A DNA stretch of 42,746 nt from TMP-24 sp041397305 (GCA_041397305.1 JAWKWX010000022.1:1-42746), one strand, 5' to 3'. Numbered from the stretch's first letter, positions 16,041 to 24,607 are shown. A program made the numbers and translations. The notes: a model not told the origin generated them from the sequence alone.

Positions 16041-16870
16041 GCCGCATTCCCGTATCAGCGCTCATCGGTCTGGTGATGACCGGGGCGTTCTTCTTCACCG
16101 CGATCTTCGCGCAATGGCTGGCCCCTTACGGCCTGAACGAGGCCGTGGGCGATGTCTGGGAAAATCCCTTCTGGTCGTCCGAACCCTCGCAATATCTCCT
16201 GGGCACCGACAATATCGGCCGCGATCTGCTCAGCCGGATGATCTATGGCTGCCAGATCACCATCCTCTTGGCCACCGCCTCGTCGGCCGTGGCCTTCCTC
16301 ACGGGCTCGATCCTCGGCTTTACCGCCGCTGTGGTCGGCGGCTGGGTCGATCAGGCGCTGTCGCGGCTTGTCGATCTGTTCATGTCGCTGCCCTCGCTCA
16401 TCCTCGCGCTGGTGATCCTGTCGGTGCTGAACGTGACTTTGCCGGTGCTGATCCTGGTCATGGGGCTGCTCGATTCCACCCGCGTCTACCGGCTGGCGCG
16501 CGCAGTGGCGGTGGATATCGTGGTGATGGATTATGTCGAGGCCGCGCGGCTTCGGGGCGAGCGGACCGGATGGATCATCTTCCGCGAGATCCTGCCCAAC
16601 GCGCTTTCGCCGCTCGTCGCCGAACTGGGGCTGCGGTTCATCTTCGCGGTTCTCTTCATCTCCACGCTCTCCTTCCTCGGGCTCGGCGTCCAGCCGCCGC
16701 TGGCGGACTGGGGCGGCATGGTGAAGGAAAACAAGGACGGGCTCGTCTATGGCATCTCGGCGGCGCTGGTGCCGGCGATCGCCATCGCGGTCCTCGCGAT
16801 CTCGGTCAATCTCGTGGCCGACTGGATCCTGAACCGGACCACCTCGCTGAAGGGAGGCCGCAATGGGTGA
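16037..16870 (+). CDS. ABC-importer permease, DppC/OppC type
   Basis: A 277-residue inner-membrane permease of the DppC group. It shows an N-terminal helix, the typical 'HxLGTDxxGRD' region as 'YLLGTDNIGRDLLSRM', about five more helices and the EAA loop 'YVEAARLRGERTGWIIFREILPNALSP'. Its start overlaps the stop of the DppB-type gene. The end 'GGRNG' overlaps the proposed GTG start of the ATPase gene by 4 bp (GTGA). It forms the heterodimeric pore with the preceding permease. Confidence 0.9.
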   Translation: MSRIPVSALIGLVMTGAFFFTAIFAQWLAPYGLNEAVGDVWENPFWSSEPSQYLLGTDNIGRDLLSRMIYGCQITILLATASSAVAFLTGSILGFTAAVVGGWVDQALSRLVDLFMSLPSLILALVILSVLNVTLPVLILVMGLLDSTRVYRLARAVAVDIVVMDYVEAARLRGERTGWIIFREILPNALSPLVAELGLRFIFAVLFISTLSFLGLGVQPPLADWGGMVKENKDGLVYGISAALVPAIAIAVLAISVNLVADWILNRTTSLKGGRNG

Positions 16871-18525
16871 TTTCTATGCGTGACATGGCAGACAAACCGC
16901 TTCTGGACATCCGCGATCTGCAGATCGAGGCAACCGTCTACCCGCCAGGCGAAAAGCCGAAGACCATGACCCTTGTCCATGGCGTGTCCCTGACCGTCGA
17001 GAAAGGCAAGGTCCTCGGCCTTATCGGCGAAAGTGGTGCGGGCAAATCGACCATCGGCCTTTCGTCGATGGCCTACGGGCGCGGCGGCGTGCAGATCTCG
17101 GGCGGCGAGATCTTCGTGAACGGCCGCGATATCATGAAGGGCGGCGCACAGGGGCTGAGGGCGCTGCGCGGCAAGGAAGTGACCTATGTGTCGCAGTCGG
17201 CCGCAGCGTCCTTCAACCCGGCCAAGCGGCTGATGGAACAGGTGATCGAGGCCTCGCTCGTCCACGGTCTCATGTCGAAAGCCGAGGCCGAGGCGCGCGC
17301 GGTGGGTCTGTTCCGCAAGCTCGGCCTGCCCAACCCGGAGACGATTGGCGACCGCTATCCCCACCAGGTGTCGGGCGGGCAGTTGCAGCGGGCGATGACG
17401 GCGATGGCGCTGTGCCCCAAGCCTGACCTGGTGGTCTTCGACGAACCCACGACCGCACTCGATGTGACGACCCAGATCGACGTGCTGATGGCGATCAAGG
17501 AAGCGATCCGCGACACGGGCGTCGCTGCGCTCTACATCACCCATGACCTTGCGGTGGTGGCGCAGGTGTCGGACCAGATCATGGTGCTGCGCAATGGCAA
17601 GATGGTGGAATGGGGCACGACCGACCAGATCATCAACACGCCGCGCGAGGAGTATACGCGCGCGCTCGTCTCGGTCCGCTCGCACGAACATGCCGAAAAG
17701 CCGTCCTCTGGTGACCCGGTCCTGAAGGTCGAGAATGTGACGGCGCGCTACCGGTCGGTGCCGATCGACGTCCTGAAGAATGTCTCGGTCGAGATCGAAC
17801 CCGGCCATACGCTCGCGGTGGTGGGGGAAAGCGGATCGGGCAAATCGACGCTCGCGCGCGCCATCACCGGCCTTCTGCCGCCGATGCGGGGGCAGATGAT
17901 CTTCAACGGCCGGACGCTTTCGAACGACCTTGCCGGGCGGACGAAGGAAGATCTGCGCGAACTGCAGATGATCTACCAGATGGCGGACGTGGCGATGAAC
18001 CCGCGCCAGACGGTCGCGACGATCATCGGGCGGCCGCTTGAGTTCTATTTCGGCCTGAAGGGCGCGGAGCGTGACCGGCGCGTGCAGGAGCTGCTCGACC
18101 AGATCGAGATGGGCAAGGGTTTTGCCGATCGCTATCCGGCCGAACTGTCGGGTGGCCAGAAGCAGCGGGTCTGCATCGCCCGGTCGCTTGCGGCCAAGCC
18201 GAAGCTCATCATCTGCGACGAGGTCACATCGGCGCTTGACCCGCTGGTGGCGGAAGGCATCCTCAAGCTGCTTCTCGATCTTCAGAAACTGGAGAAGGTC
18301 GCCTATCTCTTCATCACCCACGATCTTGCAACGGTGCGGGCCATCGCCGACAGCATTGCGGTCATGTACAAGGGGCAGGTCGTGCGCTACGGAACGAAGT
18401 CCGACGTGCTGGCGCCACCCTTCGATGACTATACCGACCTTCTTCTATCTTCCGTGCCGGAACTCAGGCTCGGCTGGCTTGAAGAGGTGATCGCGCATCG
18501 CAAGATGGAAAGCGCCGGAAATTGA
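16867..18525 (+). CDS. ABC-importer ATPase with two fused nucleotide-binding domains (DppD-DppF type)
   Basis: A 552-residue protein with two complete ABC ATPase domains. The first has Walker A 'GESGAGKST', signature 'VSGGQLQR' and Walker B 'LVVFDEPTTALD'. The second has 'GESGSGKST', 'LSGGQKQR' and 'LIICDEVTSALD'. It replaces the separate DppD and DppF subunits. The GTG at 16867 is preferred because GGAGG lies 9 bp upstream and the start overlaps the preceding stop as GTGA. ATG at 16876 or 16885 are alternatives a few codons in. One oddity is the Q-loop region of the second domain, which reads 'MIYQMADVAMNPRQ', where many relatives have 'QDPxxSLNPR'. The protein is cytoplasmic and energises the import. 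Confidence 0.9.
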   Translation: MISMRDMADKPLLDIRDLQIEATVYPPGEKPKTMTLVHGVSLTVEKGKVLGLIGESGAGKSTIGLSSMAYGRGGVQISGGEIFVNGRDIMKGGAQGLRALRGKEVTYVSQSAAASFNPAKRLMEQVIEASLVHGLMSKAEAEARAVGLFRKLGLPNPETIGDRYPHQVSGGQLQRAMTAMALCPKPDLVVFDEPTTALDVTTQIDVLMAIKEAIRDTGVAALYITHDLAVVAQVSDQIMVLRNGKMVEWGTTDQIINTPREEYTRALVSVRSHEHAEKPSSGDPVLKVENVTARYRSVPIDVLKNVSVEIEPGHTLAVVGESGSGKSTLARAITGLLPPMRGQMIFNGRTLSNDLAGRTKEDLRELQMIYQMADVAMNPRQTVATIIGRPLEFYFGLKGAERDRRVQELLDQIEMGKGFADRYPAELSGGQKQRVCIARSLAAKPKLIICDEVTSALDPLVAEGILKLLLDLQKLEKVAYLFITHDLATVRAIADSIAVMYKGQVVRYGTKSDVLAPPFDDYTDLLLSSVPELRLGWLEEVIAHRKMESAGN

Positions 18526-18537
18526 GCCCAACACTGG

Positions 18538-18597
18538 CCGCCGAAAAGTCCTCGCGAAGAACTTTCGGCGGGGTGGAATTTTTGCGAAAATTCTCCC
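18538..18597. terminator. Double hairpin, bidirectional terminator between converging genes
   Basis: Hairpin 1 is CCGCCGAAA (18538-18546) / TTTCGGCGG (18563-18571). Hairpin 2 is GAATTTT (18576-18582) / AAAATTC (18587-18593) with a 4-nt loop, extendable by GGG/CCC around it. They lie between the end of the importer operon (+) and the end of a small gene on the - strand, so they can serve both directions. Confidence 0.65.
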
Positions 18598-18599
18598 GT

Positions 18600-18830
18600 T
18601 CAACAGACGATGCGCAGATCACAGGGCGTGCAGATGACGACATATTGCCCGCCGCACTCCGGAAGACGAAAGCCGCGGCGGCGCACTTCCAGTTCGAAGA
18701 TCTGGCGGCCGATCCGCCGGTCCGCGTCGCGTGCCGCGCGTCTGACCACGCCGCCCGTCCGGGCGGCCTGCGAAGCGAAAATCTCGTCGAGCCAGCGTTC
18801 GCGCCGACAGGTGGAAAGCGGTGCGCTCAT
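18600..18830 (-). CDS. Small conserved-looking protein of unknown function
   Basis: A 76-residue protein not recognised as any characterised enzyme. It is basic (many Arg in 'GVVRRAARDADRRIGRQ'), has a probable helical N-terminal half and a C-terminal segment 'RRRGFRLPECGGQYVVICTPCDLRIVC' (positions about 50-76) with four Cys. I recall similar short Rhodobacteraceae proteins with a 'GGQFVVIC'-type ending, sometimes given misleading enzyme names, so it is likely real. The ATG at 18830 has a G-rich ribosome site ('ctggggg') 10 bp upstream; an in-frame GTG at 18839 sits too close to it. It converges on the importer operon across a double hairpin. No function is proposed. Confidence 0.55.
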   Translation of the reverse strand: MSAPLSTCRRERWLDEIFASQAARTGGVVRRAARDADRRIGRQIFELEVRRRGFRLPECGGQYVVICTPCDLRIVC

Positions 18831-18883
18831 GCGGGCCACGCCCCCAGATCAAGGTCAACGAAGTCTGAAACGGAAAAAGTGCC

Positions 18884-19717
18884 ATGGCCAACAAGCTTCT
18901 GCTGATCATCCTGGACGGCGTGCCCTATGCGAATTGGCGCCGCCTCTTCGGCAATCTCGAAGGCTGGGTCGAGGCGGGCGAGGCGCAGGTCTGGCGCATG
19001 CGTTCGGTCCTGCCGTCGACGTCTGCCTCATGCTATGCCTCGATCCATACGGGTCTGAGGCCTCAGGTCCACCGGATCTGGGACAATGCGGACATAAGGC
19101 GGTTGGAATTCCCCGACATCTTCTCCGAAGCAACCAAAGCCGGGCTGAAAACCGGGGCCGTGACCCACAGCTACTGGTCGGAGTTCTTCAACCGCGCGCC
19201 CTTCGATGTGGTGCGCGACATCGAATATGACGAACCGGACGGCCCCATCACCCATGGCCGTTTCCACACGATGAAGGGCTATGGCCACGACAACCAGATG
19301 ACACCCGCCGATTACGACCTCTTCGGCACGCTCACCCGGCTCTGCGAGGTCAAGGGCATCGACTACGGTATCCTTCATACCTGCACGCTCGACAGTATGG
19401 GGCACCGGTTCTACCATGAGTGCGAGGCGATGGATCACGCCTGTTTCGCGATGGACGCGACGCTCGCGCCCTTCATCGACCGCTGGCGTCGCGCGGGCTA
19501 CGAGGTGATCGTGACCGCCGATCACGGCCAGGACGGGCGCGGCCATCATGGCGGCACCGGCGAGGCGCAACGCGATTTTGCGCTCTATTACTTCGGCACC
19601 GCCGAGGGGCCGGCGCCAGATGTGCTGCTTGACCAGTTGCAACTCGCGCCGACGGTCCTCGCGCGCCTTGGCGTGCCGCAGCCAGAAACGATGACGGGCG
19701 AAAGCTTTCTCTTCTGA
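18884..19717 (+). CDS. Alkaline-phosphatase-superfamily phosphodiesterase/pyrophosphatase-like enzyme
   Basis: A 277-residue protein of the nucleotide pyrophosphatase/type I phosphodiesterase group. The first metal Asp is in 'LLIILDGVPY', the likely nucleophile region is 'LPSTSASCYASIHTG' (Ser/Thr near residues 46-50), and later metal ligands are in 'HTCTLDSMGHRFYHE' and 'VTADHGQDGRGHHGG'. There is no signal peptide, so it should act in the cytoplasm. The family hydrolyses phosphodiesters, phosphonate esters or nucleotides; the substrate here is unknown. Its position behind the importer suggests it may process the imported compound, but the small - strand gene and the double hairpin lie between, so it is not in the same transcript by default. 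Confidence 0.8.
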   Translation: MANKLLLIILDGVPYANWRRLFGNLEGWVEAGEAQVWRMRSVLPSTSASCYASIHTGLRPQVHRIWDNADIRRLEFPDIFSEATKAGLKTGAVTHSYWSEFFNRAPFDVVRDIEYDEPDGPITHGRFHTMKGYGHDNQMTPADYDLFGTLTRLCEVKGIDYGILHTCTLDSMGHRFYHECEAMDHACFAMDATLAPFIDRWRRAGYEVIVTADHGQDGRGHHGGTGEAQRDFALYYFGTAEGPAPDVLLDQLQLAPTVLARLGVPQPETMTGESFLF

Positions 19718-19720
19718 GCC

Positions 19721-20473
19721 TCAGGACCGGTAGTCCGATCCTTCGCCGTCGAGGATTGCCTTCATCTCGCTCAGATGCGCCTCGGCGAAACCGGGGTAGG
19801 TTTCCCATTCACGCGCCGTCTTTTCGGCGATCTCGTCGGGCAGCACCCGCAGGGGACGTCCGGTCTGCAGGGCGCGGATATAGGTCTCGGCCGCGCGCTC
19901 GAAATAGTAAAGCCGGTGGAAGGCTTCGGCGATGGTCGGGCCGATGACCAGCACGCCATGATTGCCCATGATCATCGTGGTGATCTTCGGGTCCGAAAGC
20001 ATCTGGGCGCAGCGCGCGCCTTCCTCCTCGAACGCCATGCCGCCGAAATGGTCGTCCACCACATGGCGGCCGAAGAACATCGCGCTGTTCTGGTCGATGG
20101 CCGGCAGGTGCGAATCCGCAAGGCTGGCCAGAACGGTCGCATGGACCGAATGGACATGCATCACCACGCGCGCATGCGGGCAGGCGCGGTGGACCGAGCC
20201 GTGCAGACCCCAGGCCGTCGGGTCCGGTGCGTCGGGGCGGTCCATGGCGGACGGATCGTTCGCATCTATTTCCAGAAGATCCGAGGCGCGGATGCGGGCG
20301 AAATGCCGCCCGTTGGGATTCATCAGGAACCGCGCGCCATCGGCACTCACCGCGCAGGAGAAATGGTTGGCCACCGCCTCGTGCATGTTGAGCCGCGCTG
20401 TCCAGCGGAAACAGGCAGCCAGATCGGTGCGTTCCGCGACATGGCTGAGGTTCGGGCGTTCATGCTGGGTCAT
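19721..20473 (-). CDS. Class II aldolase/adducin family protein
   Basis: A 250-residue protein of the class II aldolase/adducin fold. Metal-site features are visible: 'HVHSVHAT' with paired His, an earlier acidic 'LLEIDAND' strand and the later 'MIMGNHGVLV' with the third His. Characterised relatives are L-fuculose-phosphate aldolase and decarboxylases, but many bacterial members have unknown substrates. The ATG at 20473 has a good 'aaagga' site and begins the conserved domain. It lies 11 bp downstream of the esterase gene and is almost certainly co-transcribed with it. It converges with the phosphodiesterase gene, with 3 bp between the stops and no room for a terminator. Confidence 0.85.
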   Translation of the reverse strand: MTQHERPNLSHVAERTDLAACFRWTARLNMHEAVANHFSCAVSADGARFLMNPNGRHFARIRASDLLEIDANDPSAMDRPDAPDPTAWGLHGSVHRACPHARVVMHVHSVHATVLASLADSHLPAIDQNSAMFFGRHVVDDHFGGMAFEEEGARCAQMLSDPKITTMIMGNHGVLVIGPTIAEAFHRLYYFERAAETYIRALQTGRPLRVLPDEIAEKTAREWETYPGFAEAHLSEMKAILDGEGSDYRS

Positions 20474-20484
20474 GGTCGGTCCTT

Positions 20485-21429
20485 TCACAATGCGCCGCGC
20501 CAGGGTATGTCGCCGCGTCCGAGCGCGCGGATACCCTCGACGATATTGGCAAAGCTCCGCCCGGCGCGGCCGACGGTGCGCCGGGCCCGGAGATAACCGT
20601 GAACGAGGCCGGGCTCGATCACGCAATGGGCCTGCCCGCCCGCGCGCCGGACCTTCGCGGCATAGGCGGGGCCGTCGTCGGCCAGGGGATCGCATTCGGC
20701 GACATGAATCAGGGTCGGCGGCAGGCCGGCGAAATCATGATCGGCAAGCGGCTGGGCGGTCGGGTCGCCCTCCGGCTCCTGTCCGCCTTCATAGCGGACG
20801 GTGCCGTAGAAGAGCACATCATCGCGCGTCAGCATCGGAGCCTCTGCATGCGCGAGGTAGCTGCCCCGGTCTTTGTCGCCGCCAAGGCCGGGGTAGATCA
20901 GCACCTGTCCGCGCAGGGGCAGGCCCAGGCCGCGTGTTGCATGGGCGACGGCGGCGGCAAGGTTGCCGCCCGCACTGTCGCCCGCAAGGACGAGCGGGCC
21001 GGGAAAGGCCGCGGCCACCGCCCGGAAGGCGGCGAGCGCATCGTCGAAATGTGCCGGATGGCGGTGTTCGGGTGCCAGACGATAATCGGCGGCGACGACA
21101 CGATACCCGGTGGCCGAAGCGATCTCGGCGCAGACGTCGTCGTGACTTTCGAGCCCGCCGACCACGAAGCCGCCGCCGTGCAGATAGAGGACGGTCGCGG
21201 TGGGCGCAGACCCTTCGGGCATATAGACGCGGCAGGGCACGCCGCCGAAGGCGCGGTCCTCGACCGCGAGGCCCGGCGGATAGCCGCGATGGAAGGCGCG
21301 GCACATGGTGTCGTAGATCTCGCGCTGGCGCCCGATCGGATAGGTTGCTGTCTCTGGCGGGTACCAGCTTTCGCTTTCCCGGATGAAGGCCCAGGTTTCG
21401 GCGTCGATCAGTTTGCTGTAGTCGGGCAC
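20485..21429 (-). CDS. Alpha/beta hydrolase, hormone-sensitive-lipase type esterase
   Basis: A 314-residue esterase with the HSL-family signature: oxyanion motif 'YLHGGGF', nucleophile elbow 'GDSAGG', 'DYRLAPEHRHPA', then Asp in 'ECDPLADDG' and the catalytic His in 'GLVHGY'. These enzymes hydrolyse short acyl esters in the cytoplasm. The GTG at 21429 is chosen because GAGGAG lies about 7 bp upstream; an in-frame GTG at 21459 exists without a good site. It forms a two-gene unit with the class II aldolase. The substrate is unknown; a shared pathway releasing an aldol-type acid is possible. Confidence 0.88.
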   Translation of the reverse strand: MPDYSKLIDAETWAFIRESESWYPPETATYPIGRQREIYDTMCRAFHRGYPPGLAVEDRAFGGVPCRVYMPEGSAPTATVLYLHGGGFVVGGLESHDDVCAEIASATGYRVVAADYRLAPEHRHPAHFDDALAAFRAVAAAFPGPLVLAGDSAGGNLAAAVAHATRGLGLPLRGQVLIYPGLGGDKDRGSYLAHAEAPMLTRDDVLFYGTVRYEGGQEPEGDPTAQPLADHDFAGLPPTLIHVAECDPLADDGPAYAAKVRRAGGQAHCVIEPGLVHGYLRARRTVGRAGRSFANIVEGIRALGRGDIPWRGAL

Positions 21430-21512
21430 GCGGCGCTCCTCTTTCACAGAGATTTCCACTGACGGGCAAGGCAGGCGCGTGCGTTTGCGACACCGGCGCG
21501 CCGGAAGCGGCC

Positions 21513-22127
21513 TCAGCCCGCGGACGGATGGATCACGGGCCGATAGCCAGCGGCAAGGATCCGGACGAGCGGGTCGGGCGTCAGCACGGTGAGGGTCGCG
21601 CGCGGCATGCGGGGCAGGGCGGGGCCGTAGCCCCCGGGGTGCCAGGGCAGGAAACCAGCCCTGTGCCGCAGCACCGGCCGCCCGTCGATCAGGGCGAAGG
21701 CACCCTCTGGCAGGTCTTCGGCGCGTGCCTGACGGCGGCGCTGCCCGCCGGTCGCCGGGTCGATCCGCGCCCTATGCAGGACAAGGTCCATCGCATCGGC
21801 GCCGGGCGCGTCGGGCAGGCCCGCCGCATGCCAGGCAGCCTGGAAGCGCCCATAATCGGGGCGTCGGCATTCGGCGCAGGGGCGGTGACCTGCGGCTAGG
21901 GCCACGGCCTCGTCAAGGAAGAACAGTTCGGTATAGCGCCCCGGTTGCAGTAGGGCGCGCTTGCGGCCCTTGAAGCGGGTCAGGCAGGTGATCCAGCGCT
22001 TGCCGCTCCAGGCGCGGCGAATCTGCCCGTTGGCCGCGTGCAGGCAGCCGCGATTGCCCATGAAGAGGCCATGCGCCGGATCGGCGATGACCAGGGAAAG
22101 GGGGGTCACGCGGTTCTGATGGGGCAT
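21513..22127 (-). CDS. Conserved-looking protein of unknown function with Ada-like Cys motif
   Basis: A 204-residue protein I cannot assign to a characterised family. It has a distinctive N-terminal block ('SLVIADPAHGLFMGNRG', then 'GKRWITCLTRFKGRKR'), a segment 'PGRYTELFFLDEAVALAAGHRPCAECRRPDY' (residues about 62-92) and a Pro/Arg-rich C terminus. The 'RPCAECRRPDY' stretch resembles the zinc-Cys segment 'RPCKRCRPD' of Ada, hinting at a metal-binding or DNA/RNA-associated role, but this is only a short similarity. The start is uncertain (ATG 22127, an upstream in-frame start at 22145, or a GTG near 22109). It is separate from the esterase gene by about 80 bp. Confidence 0.6.
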   Translation of the reverse strand: MPHQNRVTPLSLVIADPAHGLFMGNRGCLHAANGQIRRAWSGKRWITCLTRFKGRKRALLQPGRYTELFFLDEAVALAAGHRPCAECRRPDYGRFQAAWHAAGLPDAPGADAMDLVLHRARIDPATGGQRRRQARAEDLPEGAFALIDGRPVLRHRAGFLPWHPGGYGPALPRMPRATLTVLTPDPLVRILAAGYRPVIHPSAG

Positions 22128-22388
22128 CCTCGACCTCGGGCGCAACCGGTCCGGCTGAACCTTGCCTGCGGGTGCCAGGATGGGCTGGCTTTCGCCGATG
22201 CCGCAAGCCGAAAAATGCCGATGACAGGACGGTTGCCGCCGAGCCGGTCACACTTCCGTGCGTCCCCCTTGGCAGGTGGAAGACAGCGTTCCATGTCAGG
22301 GGCGACCGCAGGCCCGGCACTTCCTGACGGAGCCTTGCTCCCTTCCCCTCCGACCCGGCCGGGTCTGCGGCAACCAAAGGAGAAGAGA

Positions 22389-22991
22389 ATGAAAGAGGCA
22401 TTGTTCAAAACCGGGCTGGCGCTCGCGCTCGGAGCCGGGCTCGCCGTTCCGGCAAGTGCCGGTGGCATGGCGGCGCCGCAGCCCGAAGCACCCGTGGCAG
22501 CCCCCCCGCCGGTGGTCGCGCCAAGCGCCGACTGGACCGGCGGCTGGGTCGGCGCGAAGCTCGGCTATGGCGACGCGTCGCACGGGGCCGATGACGGGAC
22601 CGGTGTCACCTACGGGATCGCGGGCGGCTACGACTGGGACTTCGGCCAGTGGATCGCCGGCGTCGGCCTCGACTGGGACAAGACGAATATCGACCTCGGC
22701 TCGGCGGGGGACAATCTTGATTCGATCGCGCGCCTGAAGTTCCGCGCCGGTGCCGATCTGGGCCGGACCTTCCTCTATGGCACTGCGGGCGCGGCACGCG
22801 CCAAGGCCGATATCGGCGGGTCGAGCGTCAGCGACAATGGCTGGTTCGGTGGCATCGGCCTCGATTATGCGCTGTCCAACCAATGGACGCTTGGCGGCGA
22901 GATACTGACCAACCGGTTCAATGATTTCGGAGGTACCGGCACGGACCTCGATGCCACGACAGCGAGCGTCAACCTCGGCTTCCGCTTCTGA
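22389..22991 (+). CDS. Outer-membrane beta-barrel protein (Omp25/OmpA-like porin family)
   Basis: A 200-residue secreted protein. It has a Sec signal peptide (Lys, hydrophobic 'GLALALGAGLAV', cleavage after 'PASA'), then a Pro/Ala-rich linker of about 25 residues. A barrel domain begins at 'DWTGGWVGAKLGYG', with alternating strands rich in Gly/Asp and the C-terminal aromatic 'NLGFRF' expected for insertion by the BAM complex. This fits the small eight-stranded outer-membrane proteins of alphaproteobacteria. A ribosome site 'aaaggagaagag' precedes the ATG. The gene stands alone and is followed by a good terminator hairpin. Its exact role (structural or pore) cannot be told. Confidence 0.85.
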   Translation: MKEALFKTGLALALGAGLAVPASAGGMAAPQPEAPVAAPPPVVAPSADWTGGWVGAKLGYGDASHGADDGTGVTYGIAGGYDWDFGQWIAGVGLDWDKTNIDLGSAGDNLDSIARLKFRAGADLGRTFLYGTAGAARAKADIGGSSVSDNGWFGGIGLDYALSNQWTLGGEILTNRFNDFGGTGTDLDATTASVNLGFRF

Positions 22992-22998
22992 CGAACCG

Positions 22999-23030
22999 CC
23001 GGATGTGGGCTCGCACCGGCCCGCATCCGG
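22999..23030 (+). terminator. Terminator hairpin after the outer-membrane protein gene
   Basis: The arms 'ccggatgtgggc' (22999-23010) and 'gcccgcatccgg' (23019-23030) pair over 12 bp with one G-T wobble and an 8-nt loop. There is no clear T tract. The rest of the 411-bp gap up to 23402 holds no convincing gene; its last 100 bp are AT-richer and probably carry the promoter of the lipoprotein gene. Confidence 0.65.
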
Positions 23031-23402
23031 TCCGCGACCGGGCCGTCCCCACCGCCCGGTCGCCCCTCCGCCAGGCATGATCCGATCCAGGGAGCGACCG
23101 CTGCGGATGGCGCAGTCCGGTTTCCGCAACCCCAGCTCCCGGTCGGCACGACAGCCCGCGGGAGACGGGGGTGAACCGGCCTGACCGCCGCCTCCGACGA
23201 CCATCCCGTCCTGTCGAACCGGCGCGCGGCCTGAAGGCGATGCCGAGGTCAAGGACCCGGCACCGTCCGGCGACCGTCGCGCTTTTGCGCCAATTCCGAC
23301 ATTTTTTCCTGACAGATACCGCGAGATCATTGTTCATGATATTGACGCATCATCGGGCGGCGTTTCCGCCCCAACCACAGAAGAAGAGTAACGAGGTATC
23401 AT

Positions 23403-24038
23403 ATGTCACTTTCACGCAGGGCACTTCTTGGCACGGCGCTCTGCGCCCTCGGTGTGACCGCTGGCTGTGTCGGCGGCGGGGGCGGCGCGTTCCAGACCTA
23501 TTTCGATCAGCCGATACCGCCGGCTGTGGCACGCAGCTGGCGCGTGGCAAAGGTCGTGGTGACTGCGCCGCATTCGCTGAAGGTCTCCGAAGAGCGGACC
23601 TACGAGCCCAGGGCGGATATCGTCTGGCGCGAGGATCCCGAGGGCGACCGCTATGCGCAGGTCGAGAAGATCATGCATGACGCGATTGCCAGGGGGGCCA
23701 GCGGCCTGCATGGCTCCGTCCCGGTGCGGTTCGAAGTCACCATGACGCGCTTCCACGCCCTGACGTTCGAGGCGGAGTCGCTGCCCTACGCCAACATCGG
23801 CGTCCATAATATCAATTTCATCATGAAGGTCGTCGATGCGCGCACCGGCGCGGTTCTGGTCGGGCCGACGGAGATGGAGGCATCGCTGCCTGCGATGACC
23901 GGCAACGAGATGATCGCGGCGCGTATCCGGGGCGAGACGCAGAAATCGCAGATCCAGGCGCATGTGGCGCGCACGATCCAGGCCTGGCTGAGCCTCGCGC
24001 CCGACAATCGCGGCACCTTCACCCGCTCCGGTGCCTGA
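23403..24038 (+). CDS. Putative lipoprotein of unknown function
   Basis: A 211-residue protein with an N-terminal 'SRRALLGTALCALGVTAGC' signal ending in a lipobox-like TAGC (Cys about residue 22), followed by a Gly-rich spacer, so it is probably a membrane-anchored periplasmic lipoprotein. The mature part has 'WRVAKVVVTAPHSLKVSEE' and 'MEASLPAMTGNEMIAARI', with no catalytic motif I recognise. I believe similar proteins occur in other Rhodobacteraceae as a domain of unknown function. An 'acgagg' ribosome site lies before the ATG. It converges on the YjbR gene, with only 14 bp between the stops. Confidence 0.7.
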   Translation: MSLSRRALLGTALCALGVTAGCVGGGGGAFQTYFDQPIPPAVARSWRVAKVVVTAPHSLKVSEERTYEPRADIVWREDPEGDRYAQVEKIMHDAIARGASGLHGSVPVRFEVTMTRFHALTFEAESLPYANIGVHNINFIMKVVDARTGAVLVGPTEMEASLPAMTGNEMIAARIRGETQKSQIQAHVARTIQAWLSLAPDNRGTFTRSGA

Positions 24039-24052
24039 CGCGGGGCGGGAGC

Positions 24053-24397
24053 CTAGTCAAACGGGGCAAGGGCTGCTTGAGCCTTCCGCGTAAGACCCGA
24101 CCGCACGATGCGGTAGGACTGCGCCAGCCTGTGGCGCAGTTCCTCGTCCGGCGTGTGGACCGGCAGATAGATCCAGGAACGGTGGAAATAGGGCGCACGC
24201 TCGCCGATCCCGGCCGCGATCAGCATTTCAGCGGTCTCGACGGAATCGGTCTTGACCGACACGCCGGTCTGGACCGCGCCTACGCAGGCGAACATCTTGC
24301 CGCCCACCTTCCAGGCATCATGCCCGCCGCCCCAAGGGTCCGAAACCTCGGCCCCGGGAAAGGTCCCGCAGATATGGTTCACCCGTTCACGGCTCAT
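24053..24397 (-). CDS. MmcQ/YjbR-family protein
   Basis: A 114-residue protein with the CyaY-like fold pattern of the MmcQ/YjbR family: 'CGTFPGAEVSDPWGGGHDAWKVGGKMFACV', then 'VSVKTDS', 'PYFHRSWIYLPVH' and a C-terminal 'LRHRLAQSYRIV' helix. Family members are small double-wing DNA-binding-like proteins of largely unknown role. The ATG at 24397 begins the domain; longer upstream readings have no support. The end is convergent with the lipoprotein gene. No operon partner is seen. Confidence 0.82.
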   Translation of the reverse strand: MSRERVNHICGTFPGAEVSDPWGGGHDAWKVGGKMFACVGAVQTGVSVKTDSVETAEMLIAAGIGERAPYFHRSWIYLPVHTPDEELRHRLAQSYRIVRSGLTRKAQAALAPFD

Positions 24398-24607
24398 CCG
24401 CCGAGGATCGCACAGGGCAGCTTGCAAGAAAAGCATTGCCTTTTGGCGCGGCGGCGCTATGCAAAGCGCATGACAACGAACGGCATCATCTGCATTTGCT
24501 GCATTACCCTCTGACTTCGTCAGGCGGGCCGTTCCTCTGTTTCCCAGATCATGTGAACAAGGTATGTCCCGCCCCAGGGCAGATGCGCGCGGGCGTAAGG
24601 GACGGAC

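Noticed and set aside
16114..16866. An N-terminal extension of the double ATPase over the second permease gene
   Set aside because: It would overlap the whole DppC-type permease in another frame. The ATPase fold starts after 16867, where a ribosome site and stop/start overlap are present.
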